Source of the DNA: Candidatus Desulfolinea nitratireducens
GTDB taxonomy: Bacteria; Chloroflexota; Anaerolineae; Anaerolineales; Villigracilaceae
NCBI GenBank assembly: GCA_014382535.1
Contig: JACNJN010000097.1
Coordinates: forward strand, 1 to 33,831
Reading direction: 5' to 3'
Length of the DNA stretch: 33,831 nt
Below the pieces are notes generated by a model that was not told where the DNA came from, made no database searches, and saw only the letters and a list, made by a program, of their open reading frames with translations. Every line of letters starts with the position of its first letter. Position 1 is the first letter of the stretch. Shown piece by piece: positions 17,075 to 23,500 of this stretch. The translations under genes and the position numbers were made by a program.

Positions 17075-17230
17075 CTAGTTTTTAATAGACAGAGTAATCG
17101 GTTTATTCGTGCGAAGCATACTGAGAATAGCTTTCACGATTTCAACTGCGTTAACAATAATCGCAATCAGCAGCGCAAAGGGAATTATCGAGTCTACCAG
17201 ATTTGTGAGAGAAAATCCTGTATTGACGTC
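17075..17230 (-). pseudogene. C-terminal remnant of a small membrane protein downstream of the PadR fragment
   Basis: On the minus strand about 51 codons are open to a TAG at 17075-17077, in a frame shifted relative to the PadR-like gene that ends at 17229. The translation has a clear hydrophobic helix (VDSIIPFALLIAIIVNAVEI) followed by a basic tail ending SIKN. No convincing start codon or ribosome binding site belongs to it. It may be the tail of a gene that once followed or was fused to the PadR gene, with the middle lost by deletion. It could also be chance; the amino-acid pattern is the only support. Confidence 0.35.
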
Positions 17231-17420
17231 AATTTGGTTTTAGCAAGCCCTGCGATTCCAACCGGCGAAGCAGGGGGTAGAGCGTACCCTGATCGACTTC
17301 CAGCCCCTGATCTGAAAGCCTTTTTAGGAGCGAATAACCGTATTGTTCTTCATCCAGTTGGCTGAGAACTGCCAGGACGATTATACCGCGTCGTAATTTA
17401 TTGAGTATATTTTTATGCAT
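17229..17420 (-). pseudogene. Truncated PadR-family transcriptional regulator
   Basis: The 63 codons encode the winged-helix of a PadR regulator: RRGIIVLAVLSQLDEEQYGYSLLKRL, then LEVDQGTLYPLLRRLESQGLL, the recognition helix and start of the wing. Typical members continue with a wing strand (usually with a GRPRKYY-like motif) and a dimer helix to at least 100 residues. Here a stop comes right after LLKPN, so the wing and dimerisation helix are missing. The start ATG at 17418-17420 has GGAG about 10 bases upstream. A short inverted repeat overlaps its leader. It may be a decayed gene or a rare minimal form; the former is favoured because a membrane-helix remnant follows directly. Confidence 0.6.
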
Positions 17421-17421
17421 A

Positions 17422-17442
17422 ATATTGATCTCCGTACAATAT
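17422..17442. promoter_or_regulatory. Candidate operator in the PadR leader
   Basis: A perfect 6-base inverted repeat ATATTG (17422-17427) and CAATAT (17437-17442) spaced by 9 bases lies just before the PadR-like start and covers its GGAG binding site. PadR proteins commonly repress their own promoter through dyads of this size. Supported by symmetry alone. Confidence 0.3.
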
Positions 17443-17544
17443 AATTTTCAACACTCTACTTATTGCGCATAGTATGCAAGAGGATATCGACTCCTTAATG
17501 TTGTAGAATATTGGTTTGAAATATATTTGGAGTAAGAAGGGTGC

Positions 17545-17580
17545 ATTTATGATATAATTTTTATCAAAAAAATCATAAAT
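17545..17580. promoter_or_regulatory. Inverted repeat overlapping a TATAAT box
   Basis: ATTTATGAT (17545-17553) is repeated inverted as ATCATAAAT (17572-17580), a perfect 9-base dyad with an 18-base centre. A perfect -10 hexamer TATAAT sits at 17553-17558. No good -35 is seen at the right distance, so an activator or repressor site for the small gene at 17622 is possible. The region is very AT-rich, which raises the chance of accidental symmetry. Confidence 0.35.
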
Positions 17581-17621
17581 ATCTACTAGTGCCTGCTTTC
17601 CTTTCAACTCCAGGAGAAAAA

Positions 17622-17792
17622 TTGAATAACGCCGAATTATTGTCTCTCTATAATACCGATTCACGAGAACGATTGGCTCCTTTTCATCTGGAGCGCCTGG
17701 ATTATCGTAATCAGGACCGGGAGGCCTTTTACAGTGATTTGGAACGCAACGGACCGAAGTCTGTCACCGAATTCCGTCAGGCATTTGGTTAG
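17622..17792 (+). CDS. Small hypothetical protein
   Basis: A 56-codon frame starts at TTG 17622, with AGGAGA at 17612-17617 as a close ribosome binding site, and ends at TAG 17790-17792. The product (beginning LNNAELLSLYNTDSRERL) is hydrophilic, with many Arg, Asp and Glu, and has no signal peptide or membrane segment. It is not recognised. The frame is open upstream to 17589, but the binding site favours the TTG. The -35 box of the osmC promoter overlaps its last codons. It may be a fragment of a longer lost gene. Confidence 0.4.
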   Translation: MNNAELLSLYNTDSRERLAPFHLERLDYRNQDREAFYSDLERNGPKSVTEFRQAFG

Positions 17793-17813
17793 GAATAAGG
17801 ATTTTTATATAAT
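17785..17813 (+). promoter_or_regulatory. Sigma-70-like promoter of osmC
   Basis: TTGGTT at 17785-17790 and a perfect TATAAT at 17808-17813 are spaced by exactly 17 bases. The -10 lies 26 bases before the osmC start codon at 17840, leaving a short leader that contains the AAGGAG binding site. Confidence 0.7.
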
Positions 17814-17839
17814 GGATTCGAATAAAAAGGAGAAATAAA

Positions 17840-18262
17840 ATGAAAAGAAAAGCATCAGCAGTTTGGCAGGGCGGTTTACGTGGCGGCAAAGGAACCATGT
17901 CATCTGATAGTGGAGTTCTCTCCAAAACTCAATATTCCTTTAGCACACGTTTTGAAGATGGAATTGGCACCAATCCCGAAGAATTGATCGCTGCTGCCCA
18001 CGCAGGTTGCTACTCGATGGCGCTCTCTGCTGAATTGGAAAAAGCAGATTTGACCCCCGAATCGGTCAGTACGAATGCTACGCTGACATTCGAAAAAACG
18101 GATGCGGGTTTCACCATCACAGTCAGTCATCTGGATGTGGTTGCCAAAGTTCTCGGCGTGGACGCTGCTAAATTTGCCGAGATCGCTAATGCGGCCAAAC
18201 TAGGTTGTCCAATCTCGCGCGCACTGAATGCAGAGATCACGTTGGATGCGAAATTGGCATGA
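17840..18262 (+). CDS. osmC: OsmC/Ohr-family peroxiredoxin
   Basis: This 140-residue protein is a complete OsmC. The two peroxidatic and resolving cysteines are Cys57 in AAAHAGCYSM and Cys123 in KLGCPISRAL. The N-terminus with AVWQGGLRGGKGTMSSDSG matches the OsmC subgroup rather than Ohr. It reduces organic hydroperoxides in the cytoplasm, using a dithiol reductant. The ATG follows AAGGAG at a normal distance and a strong promoter ends 26 bases upstream. A decayed copy of the last residues of an OsmC-like gene lies 600 bases downstream at 18848-18913, suggesting that a second osmC once existed here. Confidence 0.93.
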   Translation: MKRKASAVWQGGLRGGKGTMSSDSGVLSKTQYSFSTRFEDGIGTNPEELIAAAHAGCYSMALSAELEKADLTPESVSTNATLTFEKTDAGFTITVSHLDVVAKVLGVDAAKFAEIANAAKLGCPISRALNAEITLDAKLA

Positions 18263-18333
18263 TAAGAGAAAGATAATTTATAGACTGGGTCAATGACGTT
18301 AGCTCTCTTTGTATAGCGTAAAGGAGAAGAATT

Positions 18334-18846
18334 ATGATTCGAGTATTAGTCAGTTCCTGCCTGCTTGGCCAGCCAGTTCGCTACAACGGTTCAGATGCTC
18401 CCAGCGATAAAAAAATTCTTTCCCAATGGCAACGCGAAGGTCGCCTGGTAAATTTTTGCCCTGAGATAGCGGCAGGGTTTCCAACACCACGCCCACCAGC
18501 AGAAACTGTGGGTGGAGACGGGAAAATGGTACTTCTTGGACAAGCAAAAGTATTCGAGGATACCGGCGCGGATGTGACCGAGATGTTTGTAGATGGAGCT
18601 AAGAAGGCATATTCTTTTTCCAAAAATAAAAACGTAAGATTAGCTATATTGACAGACGGCAGCCCATCTTGTGGCAGTACCTATGTATATGACGGAAATT
18701 TTACCGGTGGTCAGGTACCAGGAAAAGGTGTAACGGCTGAGCTCTTAGAACAAAAAGGCATTCGTGTTTTCAGTGAAGATCATATTGAAGATGCACTTAT
18801 ATATTTGAAGAGCCTGGAAGAATCTGATGCTCAAAATGAAAAATAA
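18334..18846 (+). CDS. DUF523 family protein, TudS-like thiouracil desulfidase
   Basis: The 170-residue product is a single DUF523 domain. Three conserved cysteines stand at positions expected for [4Fe-4S] binding: Cys9 in VSSCLLGQPVRYNG, Cys42 in FCPEIAAGFPTPRPP, and Cys113 in DGSPSCGS. DUF523 members studied biochemically (TudS) use a cluster held by three cysteines to remove sulfur from thiouracil, so the same or a related desulfuration is the best guess. The C-terminal part reads GVTAELLEQKGIRVFSE, typical of the family. AAAGGAG lies upstream of the ATG. It has no membrane segment and follows osmC by 71 bases with no obvious terminator, so the two could share a transcript. Confidence 0.85.
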   Translation: MIRVLVSSCLLGQPVRYNGSDAPSDKKILSQWQREGRLVNFCPEIAAGFPTPRPPAETVGGDGKMVLLGQAKVFEDTGADVTEMFVDGAKKAYSFSKNKNVRLAILTDGSPSCGSTYVYDGNFTGGQVPGKGVTAELLEQKGIRVFSEDHIEDALIYLKSLEESDAQNEK

Positions 18847-18847
18847 C

Positions 18848-18913
18848 AAGGCCGCCTTCCCGATTGCATGTGAAATAACCGCAGAAATTACGTTGAATTT
18901 AAAATTTGAATAA
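18848..18913 (+). pseudogene. 3'-end remnant of a second OsmC gene
   Basis: Directly after the DUF523 stop, one frame reads KAAFPIACEITAEITLNLKF and one more residue, then TAA at 18911-18913. Its last 17 residues line up without gaps with the last 17 of the intact OsmC (PISRALNAEITLDAKLA), sharing Pro, Ile, the block AEITL and Lys. The stretch has no start codon. It is best explained as the tail of a lost osmC paralogue. The next gene starts 20 bases later. Confidence 0.55.
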
Positions 18914-18932
18914 GCAAGAAAGGATTAATAGC

Positions 18933-19385
18933 ATGAAAATTGAATCAAATATTTGTATAGATGATACAAAAGAGCAAATCTGGAAAGTCATCACCGACAT
19001 TGAGAATTCAGTCAATACGATTGAGGCAATTGAAAAAATCGAAATATTGGAGAGACCCGCCTCTGGGTTATTAGGATTGAAATGGCGTGAAACACGAATC
19101 ATGTTTGGTAAGTCTGCGACTGAGGTGATGTGGATTACTGATTCAGCAGAAAACGAATATTATCAGACCAGGGCAGAGAGTCATGGAGCGGTTTATATAT
19201 CAAGATTGCAGATCGAAACGCAGGGTGGCGAAACCTGTTTAAGAATGCTATTTGAAGGTGAACCACAGGGGACCTTTGCAAAAATAATGGCTGCTGCAAC
19301 CAGCTTTATTTTTAAAGGTGCGACCCAAAAAGCGCTGGATGAAGATCTAAGAAACATTAAAGCTTCTGTAGAAAATTCTGATTGA
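18933..19385 (+). CDS. SRPBCC/START-like ligand-binding protein
   Basis: This 150-residue protein has the helix-grip pattern of polyketide cyclase/dehydrase-like SRPBCC proteins: an N-terminal strand MKIESNICIDDTKEQIWKVITDIENS, curved strands (LKWRETRIMF, ATEVMWITDS, YYQTRAESHGAVYISRLQI), and a long C-terminal helix (GATQKALDEDLRNIKAS). Such proteins bind a hydrophobic ligand in a cavity; function cannot be set further. The ATG at 18933 has AAAGGA about ten bases before it. An open frame extends to a TTG at 18906, but that stretch belongs to the OsmC remnant region. No membrane segment is predicted. Confidence 0.75.
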   Translation: MKIESNICIDDTKEQIWKVITDIENSVNTIEAIEKIEILERPASGLLGLKWRETRIMFGKSATEVMWITDSAENEYYQTRAESHGAVYISRLQIETQGGETCLRMLFEGEPQGTFAKIMAAATSFIFKGATQKALDEDLRNIKASVENSD

Positions 19386-19437
19386 TAAATTATCATTGGA
19401 TGAGGTCGAAAAGATCTCCCTCAACAGCATCAATTAA
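19384..19437 (+). pseudogene. Possible short 3' gene remnant
   Basis: In the gap after the SRPBCC gene one frame encodes DKLSLDEVEKISLNSIN and then TAA at 19435-19437. The amphipathic pattern LSLDEVEKISLNSI resembles the C-terminal helix of an amidohydrolase or deaminase, but 17 residues are too few to name a family. It is listed because two neighbouring gaps hold clearer gene tails in the same strand. Confidence 0.22.
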
Positions 19438-19463
19438 TAAAGAGTAAGCAGGAAGAAGTAACC

Positions 19464-19787
19464 ATGAAGATACGAATGAGTCCAAATATTGCCATAAGAC
19501 ATAAAGATTTCACCGGAGCAGTTGAATTCTATTCTAACGTGATTGGATTTGAGAATCGGTCCTCTGATCCAGAATTGGCGGACTTTGATGCGAATCCGAT
19601 CAATTTATTTGTCCTGGAAGATGATGAGTTTAGTGGCCCTGTCATGGAATTATTCGTAAGCAACCTGGAAGAAGCTCGAGACCATTTGGTAGAAAATGGT
19701 TGTGAGGTTCTTCGGTGGAGAGGGAAGGGGCAGGATTGTTATATCCGAGACCCATTTGGTGTGATCTTCAATCTTTGGGAAGGGTAA
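19464..19787 (+). CDS. VOC-family (glyoxalase/bleomycin-resistance-like) protein
   Basis: The 107-residue protein is a single vicinal-oxygen-chelate domain. It opens MSPNIAIRHKDFTGAVEFYSNVIGFE, the usual strand-helix with AxxFYxxxxGF, and ends with DCYIRDPFGVIFNLWEG, the usual DPFGxxxxL closing strand. A metal-binding Glu is seen in VMELFVSN. It probably acts as a dimer on a small molecule through a divalent metal; substrate unknown. GGAAGAAG precedes the ATG. A strong hairpin terminator follows 39 bases after the stop, closing the plus-strand run that begins at osmC. Confidence 0.85.
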   Translation: MKIRMSPNIAIRHKDFTGAVEFYSNVIGFENRSSDPELADFDANPINLFVLEDDEFSGPVMELFVSNLEEARDHLVENGCEVLRWRGKGQDCYIRDPFGVIFNLWEG

Positions 19788-19826
19788 ATTACGCTGATCG
19801 GGAAACCAAATATAGAAATAAAGGAA

Positions 19827-19856
19827 TAGAAAACGGCTATAAGCCGTTTTCTATTT
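19827..19856. terminator. Rho-independent terminator, bidirectional
   Basis: A perfect 12-bp stem (arm TAGAAAACGGCT at 19827-19838, complement at 19842-19853) with a 3-base loop is followed by TTT on the plus strand. It ends the VOC gene transcript. The TAG stop of a minus-strand gene tail (19851-19853) lies within the hairpin, which suggests it once served, or still serves, both directions. Confidence 0.8.
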
Positions 19857-19991
19857 AATGAGCCTAAGAACAACTTTGGAAGCAGCAAATATTTTTAGAG
19901 TTGAATAAGCCAGTATAATGGATATGGGCCCTGTAGATTGAACTGCACCCGGATTTATTTCAAGATGTTTTGTCGTCAGCTTTTCTGAAAT
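19851..19991 (-). pseudogene. Possible C-terminal tail of a lost minus-strand gene
   Basis: On the minus strand about 46 codons read as a plausible protein end, with NPGAVQSTGPISIILAYSTL followed by KIFAASKVVLRLIK and a TAG placed inside the terminator hairpin. The NPGAVQSTGP segment recalls the HPGxV region of short-chain dehydrogenases, but this is weak. The frame continues into the start of the MDR gene on the other strand, where it is no longer meaningful, so the 5' part seems to be lost. Confidence 0.3.
19914..19919 (+). promoter_or_regulatory. Possible -10 box upstream of the MDR gene
   Basis: A perfect TATAAT lies 103 bases before the MDR start and after the terminator. No convincing -35 hexamer is seen at 16-18 bases, so this is only a candidate. 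Confidence 0.25.
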
Positions 19992-20021
19992 GATCAGAAT
20001 AATGCTGTGTTGGAGGAAGAT

Positions 20022-21020
20022 ATGAAAGCAATTGTGTGGACGAAATACGGACCACCGGATGTCCTTCAACTACAGGATGTTGAAAAACCAATCCCAAAAA
20101 ACAATGAAATATTGATAAAAATACATGCGACAACAGTAACAGCAGGAGACAGCGAGCTGCGAAGGCTCAAGCTCCCGCTTATGTTATCGTTCCCCATGAG
20201 GCTATATGTGGGACTCACGAAACCAACAAGAATAACCATCCTTGGACAAGAATTAGCTGGAGAAGTTGAGGAAGTTGGCAAAGATGTAGAACTATTCAAA
20301 AAAGGTGATCAGGTTTTTGGAACTACTGGTTTTGGTTTTGGCGCATATGCTGAGTACATTTCTCTGCCTGGAGACCCAAATGATGTACAGGGAACCCTGG
20401 CAATAAAACCATCCAATATGACCTATCAGGAAGCCGCTGCAGTTCCTACTGCGGGGTTTGAAGCATTGCATTATCTCAGGCTAGCAAATATTCAGCGCGG
20501 ACAAAAAGTTTTGGTTTTTGGTGCAGGTGGAAGTATCGGTACTTTTTCCGTACAGCTTGCCAAGTATTATGGTGCTGAGGTGACTGGTGTTGACAGCACA
20601 GGGAAAATGGAGATGCTACGCTCAATTGGTGCAGACTATGTTATTGATTACACTCAAGAAGATTTCACAAAAAACGGCCAGACCTATGATGTGATTATCG
20701 ATGTCGTAGGAAAGAGATTGTTTTCACGCAGGTTAAAATCGCTAAAAGAAAATGGTTATTATTTTTTAGCGAATGCTGGGCTGTCGCACCTTATTCTCAA
20801 AATATGGATTTCATTGACGAGCAGCAAAAAAGTAATTATTGCAGCAGCGAGCCAAAAGAGGGAAGATCTAATTTATCTAAAAGAGCTGATCGAATCCGGG
20901 AAGCTAAAAACGGTTATTGATAGAAGCTATCCATTGGAAGAAATTCCTGAGGCGCATCGCTATGTCGAAACAGGACAAAAAAAGGGAAATGTTGTCATAC
21001 TAATAGAGCATAACAACTAA
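20022..21020 (+). CDS. MDR-superfamily NAD(P)-dependent oxidoreductase (quinone-oxidoreductase type)
   Basis: This 332-residue medium-chain dehydrogenase/reductase starts MKAIVWTKYGPPDVLQLQDV and has a GroES-like N-terminal domain with GQELAGEVEEVGKDV and GDQVFGTTGFGFGAYAEY. A Rossmann domain follows with VLVFGAGGSIGTFSVQLAKYYGAEVTGVD. The structural and catalytic zinc cysteines of alcohol dehydrogenases are absent, so it belongs to the zinc-free quinone-oxidoreductase group that uses NADPH on quinones or enones. The ATG at 20022 follows GGAGG at a good distance; the upstream TTG at 20007 would overlap that site. The C-terminus HRYVETGQKKGNVVILIE is echoed by a broken copy at 21266-21343, showing that a second MDR gene once followed. 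Confidence 0.9.
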   Translation: MKAIVWTKYGPPDVLQLQDVEKPIPKNNEILIKIHATTVTAGDSELRRLKLPLMLSFPMRLYVGLTKPTRITILGQELAGEVEEVGKDVELFKKGDQVFGTTGFGFGAYAEYISLPGDPNDVQGTLAIKPSNMTYQEAAAVPTAGFEALHYLRLANIQRGQKVLVFGAGGSIGTFSVQLAKYYGAEVTGVDSTGKMEMLRSIGADYVIDYTQEDFTKNGQTYDVIIDVVGKRLFSRRLKSLKENGYYFLANAGLSHLILKIWISLTSSKKVIIAAASQKREDLIYLKELIESGKLKTVIDRSYPLEEIPEAHRYVETGQKKGNVVILIEHNN

Positions 21021-21078
21021 GCCTGATATTATACGACCAGCATTTTCTGTAAATCAATAAGTTGAAAGAAGGGACACT

Positions 21079-21183
21079 ATGAAAAAGGCAGAACTTTTGC
21101 AAAATACCTTTTATCGCTGCGTTGTAGCTTGTCTACAAAACCCCAACGCAGAGCATTGGGACCAGGACTATAAAAATTCGTAA
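21079..21183 (+). CDS. Very short ORF, possibly the start of a lost gene
   Basis: A 34-codon frame starts at ATG 21079 after GAAAGAAGGGA and ends TAA 21181-21183. The product (MKKAELLQNTFYRCVVACLQ and 14 more residues) is not recognised. It lies between the intact MDR gene and the MDR remnant. It may be a genuine N-terminus whose gene was cut by the same deletion that left the MDR tail, or a chance frame. Confidence 0.25.
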   Translation: MKKAELLQNTFYRCVVACLQNPNAEHWDQDYKNS

Positions 21184-21265
21184 GTCCTAAAAGGATAACT
21201 TCCTAACCATACGTTGGAATAATTTGCTTTCGTTGGGGCTGGGACATCCAGCTCTGATTGAAAAG

Positions 21266-21343
21266 ACAGCCAAGGTTCACAGGTATGTCGAAAAAGGAGG
21301 CAAATAGAAAAACATTGTCATTGTTATTGATAATCCTAAATAA
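21266..21343 (+). pseudogene. 3'-end remnant of a second MDR oxidoreductase gene
   Basis: One frame reads TAKVHRYVEKGGK, an in-frame TAG (21305-21307), then KNIVIVIDNPK and TAA. This matches the C-terminus of the intact neighbour (EAHRYVETGQKKGNVVILIE) across the break, with HRYVE identical. The upstream 1 kb of the gene is missing. It is thus a decayed tail of a tandem MDR paralogue, carrying both a 5' deletion and a nonsense codon. The DUF4389 gene begins 12 bases later. Confidence 0.75.
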
Positions 21344-21355
21344 AAGGAGAAAATA

Positions 21356-22024
21356 ATGGAAACAAACGAAAATATCGCCAAATACGCTGCCCGCCTGGAG
21401 ATCGACTATCCGGAGAAACTGGATCGGATGACAACTTTCTTCCGATTGATCATGGTCATTCCCATCGGTATCATCCTCGGTCTCATCTCGGAGGCAGGTC
21501 AGACTGTCACTAATACTGTTTTCCTCAATGAAGCCGGTGATGTGATGAAGTCAACTCAGGAGACGGTTGGAGGTCTGGCAAGTGGTCTCTTCGCAGCCAC
21601 AGCCTTGATGATCGTTTTTGGGAGGCGTTATCCACGCTGGTGGTTCGATTTTTCTCGCGAGCTGGCTCGATTTGGGGCCAGAGTCGCCGCCTACCTTTTC
21701 CTGCTCACGGATCAATACCCATCCACTGTCGAGGAACAGTCTGTCCACCTGGAAATCGACTATCCGGATGTAGAAAGGGACCTCAATCAGTGGCTGCCTC
21801 TGGCCAAATGGTTACTGGCGATCCCGCATTACATTGTCCTGGCATTTCTCGGGATTGGGTCCTTCTTTGCCGTGATCATAGCCTGGTTCGCCATTCTGAT
21901 AAAAGGAACATATCCGAAAAGTCTCTTCGACTTCAATGTCGGGGTAGGTCGTTGGGCTCTGCGGGTGGAGGCTTACGCAATTCTGCTGGTGACTGACGAA
22001 TATCCGCCATTCAGTTTGAAATAG
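21356..22024 (+). CDS. DUF4389-family membrane protein
   Basis: The 222-residue protein contains two related units. Each begins with LEIDYPE or LEIDYPD, continues with a hydrophobic helix (FFRLIMVIPIGIILGLI and LAKWLLAIPHYIVLAFLGIG), and then shows the DUF4389 signature: RYPRWWFDFSRELARFGARVAAYLFLLTDQYPS in the first, and TYPKSLFDFNVGVGRW followed by RVEAYAILLVTDEYPP in the second. About four membrane helices are expected. The function of DUF4389 proteins is unknown. AAGGAG precedes the ATG. It follows an MDR remnant and is the last plus-strand gene before a 440-base gap. Confidence 0.85.
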   Translation: METNENIAKYAARLEIDYPEKLDRMTTFFRLIMVIPIGIILGLISEAGQTVTNTVFLNEAGDVMKSTQETVGGLASGLFAATALMIVFGRRYPRWWFDFSRELARFGARVAAYLFLLTDQYPSTVEEQSVHLEIDYPDVERDLNQWLPLAKWLLAIPHYIVLAFLGIGSFFAVIIAWFAILIKGTYPKSLFDFNVGVGRWALRVEAYAILLVTDEYPPFSLK

Positions 22025-22464
22025 CAAAGACACCCAACCAACCCTTTTATGGATTGCCCGTGCTTGTGCAATTGCCAGGCACTGACTGTACTTAAAATAA
22101 AGCCAAAGGATCAACCGGGTAGACATCTAGCATACTCCTTTTCCTATCCGGTTAAATTACATTTGATCTGTCTGCGCCTCAGGATAGCGTGCGCGCTGAT
22201 TATATTAAACTCAAGGATTGTTGACACAAAATCCCCGCTTTAGCCCAATCTTCGGTTGCAGAATACAATTGTATTGACAGAAGCAAGACAATATCGTGTT
22301 AAAAAAAGCACCCCGCATGAAAATGGCGGGGTTTGCTTCTTTAATGTTGGCTGCAATGTCGCGCCTATAATAAAGCTGTGAATGACTATTGTCAACCTAC
22401 AATATTGTTAGCTGCCATCAGGACAAAATATTGCCTTATGGCCTTCTTTTCTTTTATGAATATC
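22025..22464. other. Intergenic gap with hairpins
   Basis: No gene was found in these 440 bases between convergent genes. It holds an imperfect inverted repeat at 22113-22153 (AACCGGGTAG against CTATCCGGTT, 9 of 10 paired, 21-base loop) and a terminator-like hairpin at 22306-22343. A TTGACA at 22219 and another at about 22274 lack a good -10 partner. Confidence 0.5.
22306..22343. terminator. Terminator-like hairpin
   Basis: An AAGCA-CCCCGC arm pairs with GCGGGG-TT-TGCTT, leaving a two-base bulge, and is flanked by an A-run and CTTT. It sits between the DUF4389 gene and the convergent epimerase gene and could stop transcripts of both. Confidence 0.55.
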
Positions 22465-23484
22465 CTAAAACATCTCCCGATTTTTCATCACCCAATCGAA
22501 TAACTTCTGGATTCCCTTCTCGACACCGATCTGCGGCCACCAGCCAAGCGCAGATTCTGCCGCGCGGATATCGGCGTAAAAGACGTGCTGATCGCCGGGG
22601 CGCCAATCGTCTCGGGCAACGGGGATTTTACGCCCCAGCAGCTTTTCAAGCATCGGGAAGAACTCGGCATAGACCGAGATCACATTTTCCGGCCCCCCAC
22701 CCAGGTTGTAAACCTTCCCCGCGACAACATCAATCCGTTTAATAGCCGCATCGTAGGCATCCAGCAGATCGTCCACGTGGAGCACATCGCGGACCTGTTT
22801 GCCGTCGCCATAGATCGTGATCGGTCGTCCTGTCACCGCCGCAATGATAAACCACGCCAGCCAGCCCTGATCCTCAACCCCAAATTGACGCGGGCCATAA
22901 ATGCAACTCTGACGAAGGACGACAGATCGCAGCCCATAAATACGGGCATAATCGCGGGCATATTGATCCCCCGTTCCCTTTGAACAGCCGTAGGGAGAAT
23001 GAAAATCCAGGGGCTGCGACTCGGGGCATCCGTGTTTCAGGTTTGCGTAGCGCCAACGAGTGGCATCCTCGGCGAGAGCGACATCTTCCATCCCCCCGTA
23101 AACCTTATTTGTGGAGGCGTAGATCACGATCGGGTCACGTCCCGAAAGGCGGGCGGCCTCGATGACGTTGAAGGTGCCGAGGGCGTTGATCTCAAAATCC
23201 TCGCGGGGATCCGTGACCGATGTTGTCACTGCCACCTGGCCGGCCAGATGGACGATGACTTCTACGTCCCTGGCGGCGGATGCCAGGGATGCAGCATCGC
23301 GTATATCAGCCTGGGCAAGTTGAAAGGAGTCCGCGCCGTGAGTCTGGCGCAGCCAATCCACATTGCGAGGTGCCCCCGCGCGGGAGAGATTATCATAGAC
23401 GATCACATCCTCGCCGCGTTCCAACAGACGGTGGACGTAATTCGAGCCGATAAATCCGGCCCCACCGGTGATGAGGTATTTCAT
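22465..23484 (-). CDS. NAD-dependent epimerase/dehydratase, CDP-paratose 2-epimerase-like
   Basis: This 339-residue extended SDR has the N-terminal GGAGFIGSN loop, DIRD after the second strand, HLAGQVAVTTSV, and the catalytic YGCSK (Tyr and Lys). Signature segments NKVYGG, SCIYGPRQFG and EDQGWLAWFI match CDP-paratose 2-epimerases (tyvelose synthesis) better than UDP-glucose 4-epimerases. The enzyme uses bound NAD to invert C2 of a CDP-dideoxyhexose or a related nucleotide sugar. It follows the flippase-like gene by 24 bases on the same strand, so the pair may make and handle a cell-surface sugar. Substrate identity is inferred from these segments and is not certain. Confidence 0.8.
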   Translation of the reverse strand: MKYLITGGAGFIGSNYVHRLLERGEDVIVYDNLSRAGAPRNVDWLRQTHGADSFQLAQADIRDAASLASAARDVEVIVHLAGQVAVTTSVTDPREDFEINALGTFNVIEAARLSGRDPIVIYASTNKVYGGMEDVALAEDATRWRYANLKHGCPESQPLDFHSPYGCSKGTGDQYARDYARIYGLRSVVLRQSCIYGPRQFGVEDQGWLAWFIIAAVTGRPITIYGDGKQVRDVLHVDDLLDAYDAAIKRIDVVAGKVYNLGGGPENVISVYAEFFPMLEKLLGRKIPVARDDWRPGDQHVFYADIRAAESALGWWPQIGVEKGIQKLFDWVMKNREMF

Positions 23485-23500
23485 AATATTTTCCCTGTGG

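Noticed and set aside
17413-17664. Minus-strand 83-codon frame overlapping the PadR leader and the small plus-strand gene
   Set aside because: Rich in Ile, Tyr, Phe and Asn as expected from AT-rich non-coding DNA; no ribosome binding site; overlaps better supported features.
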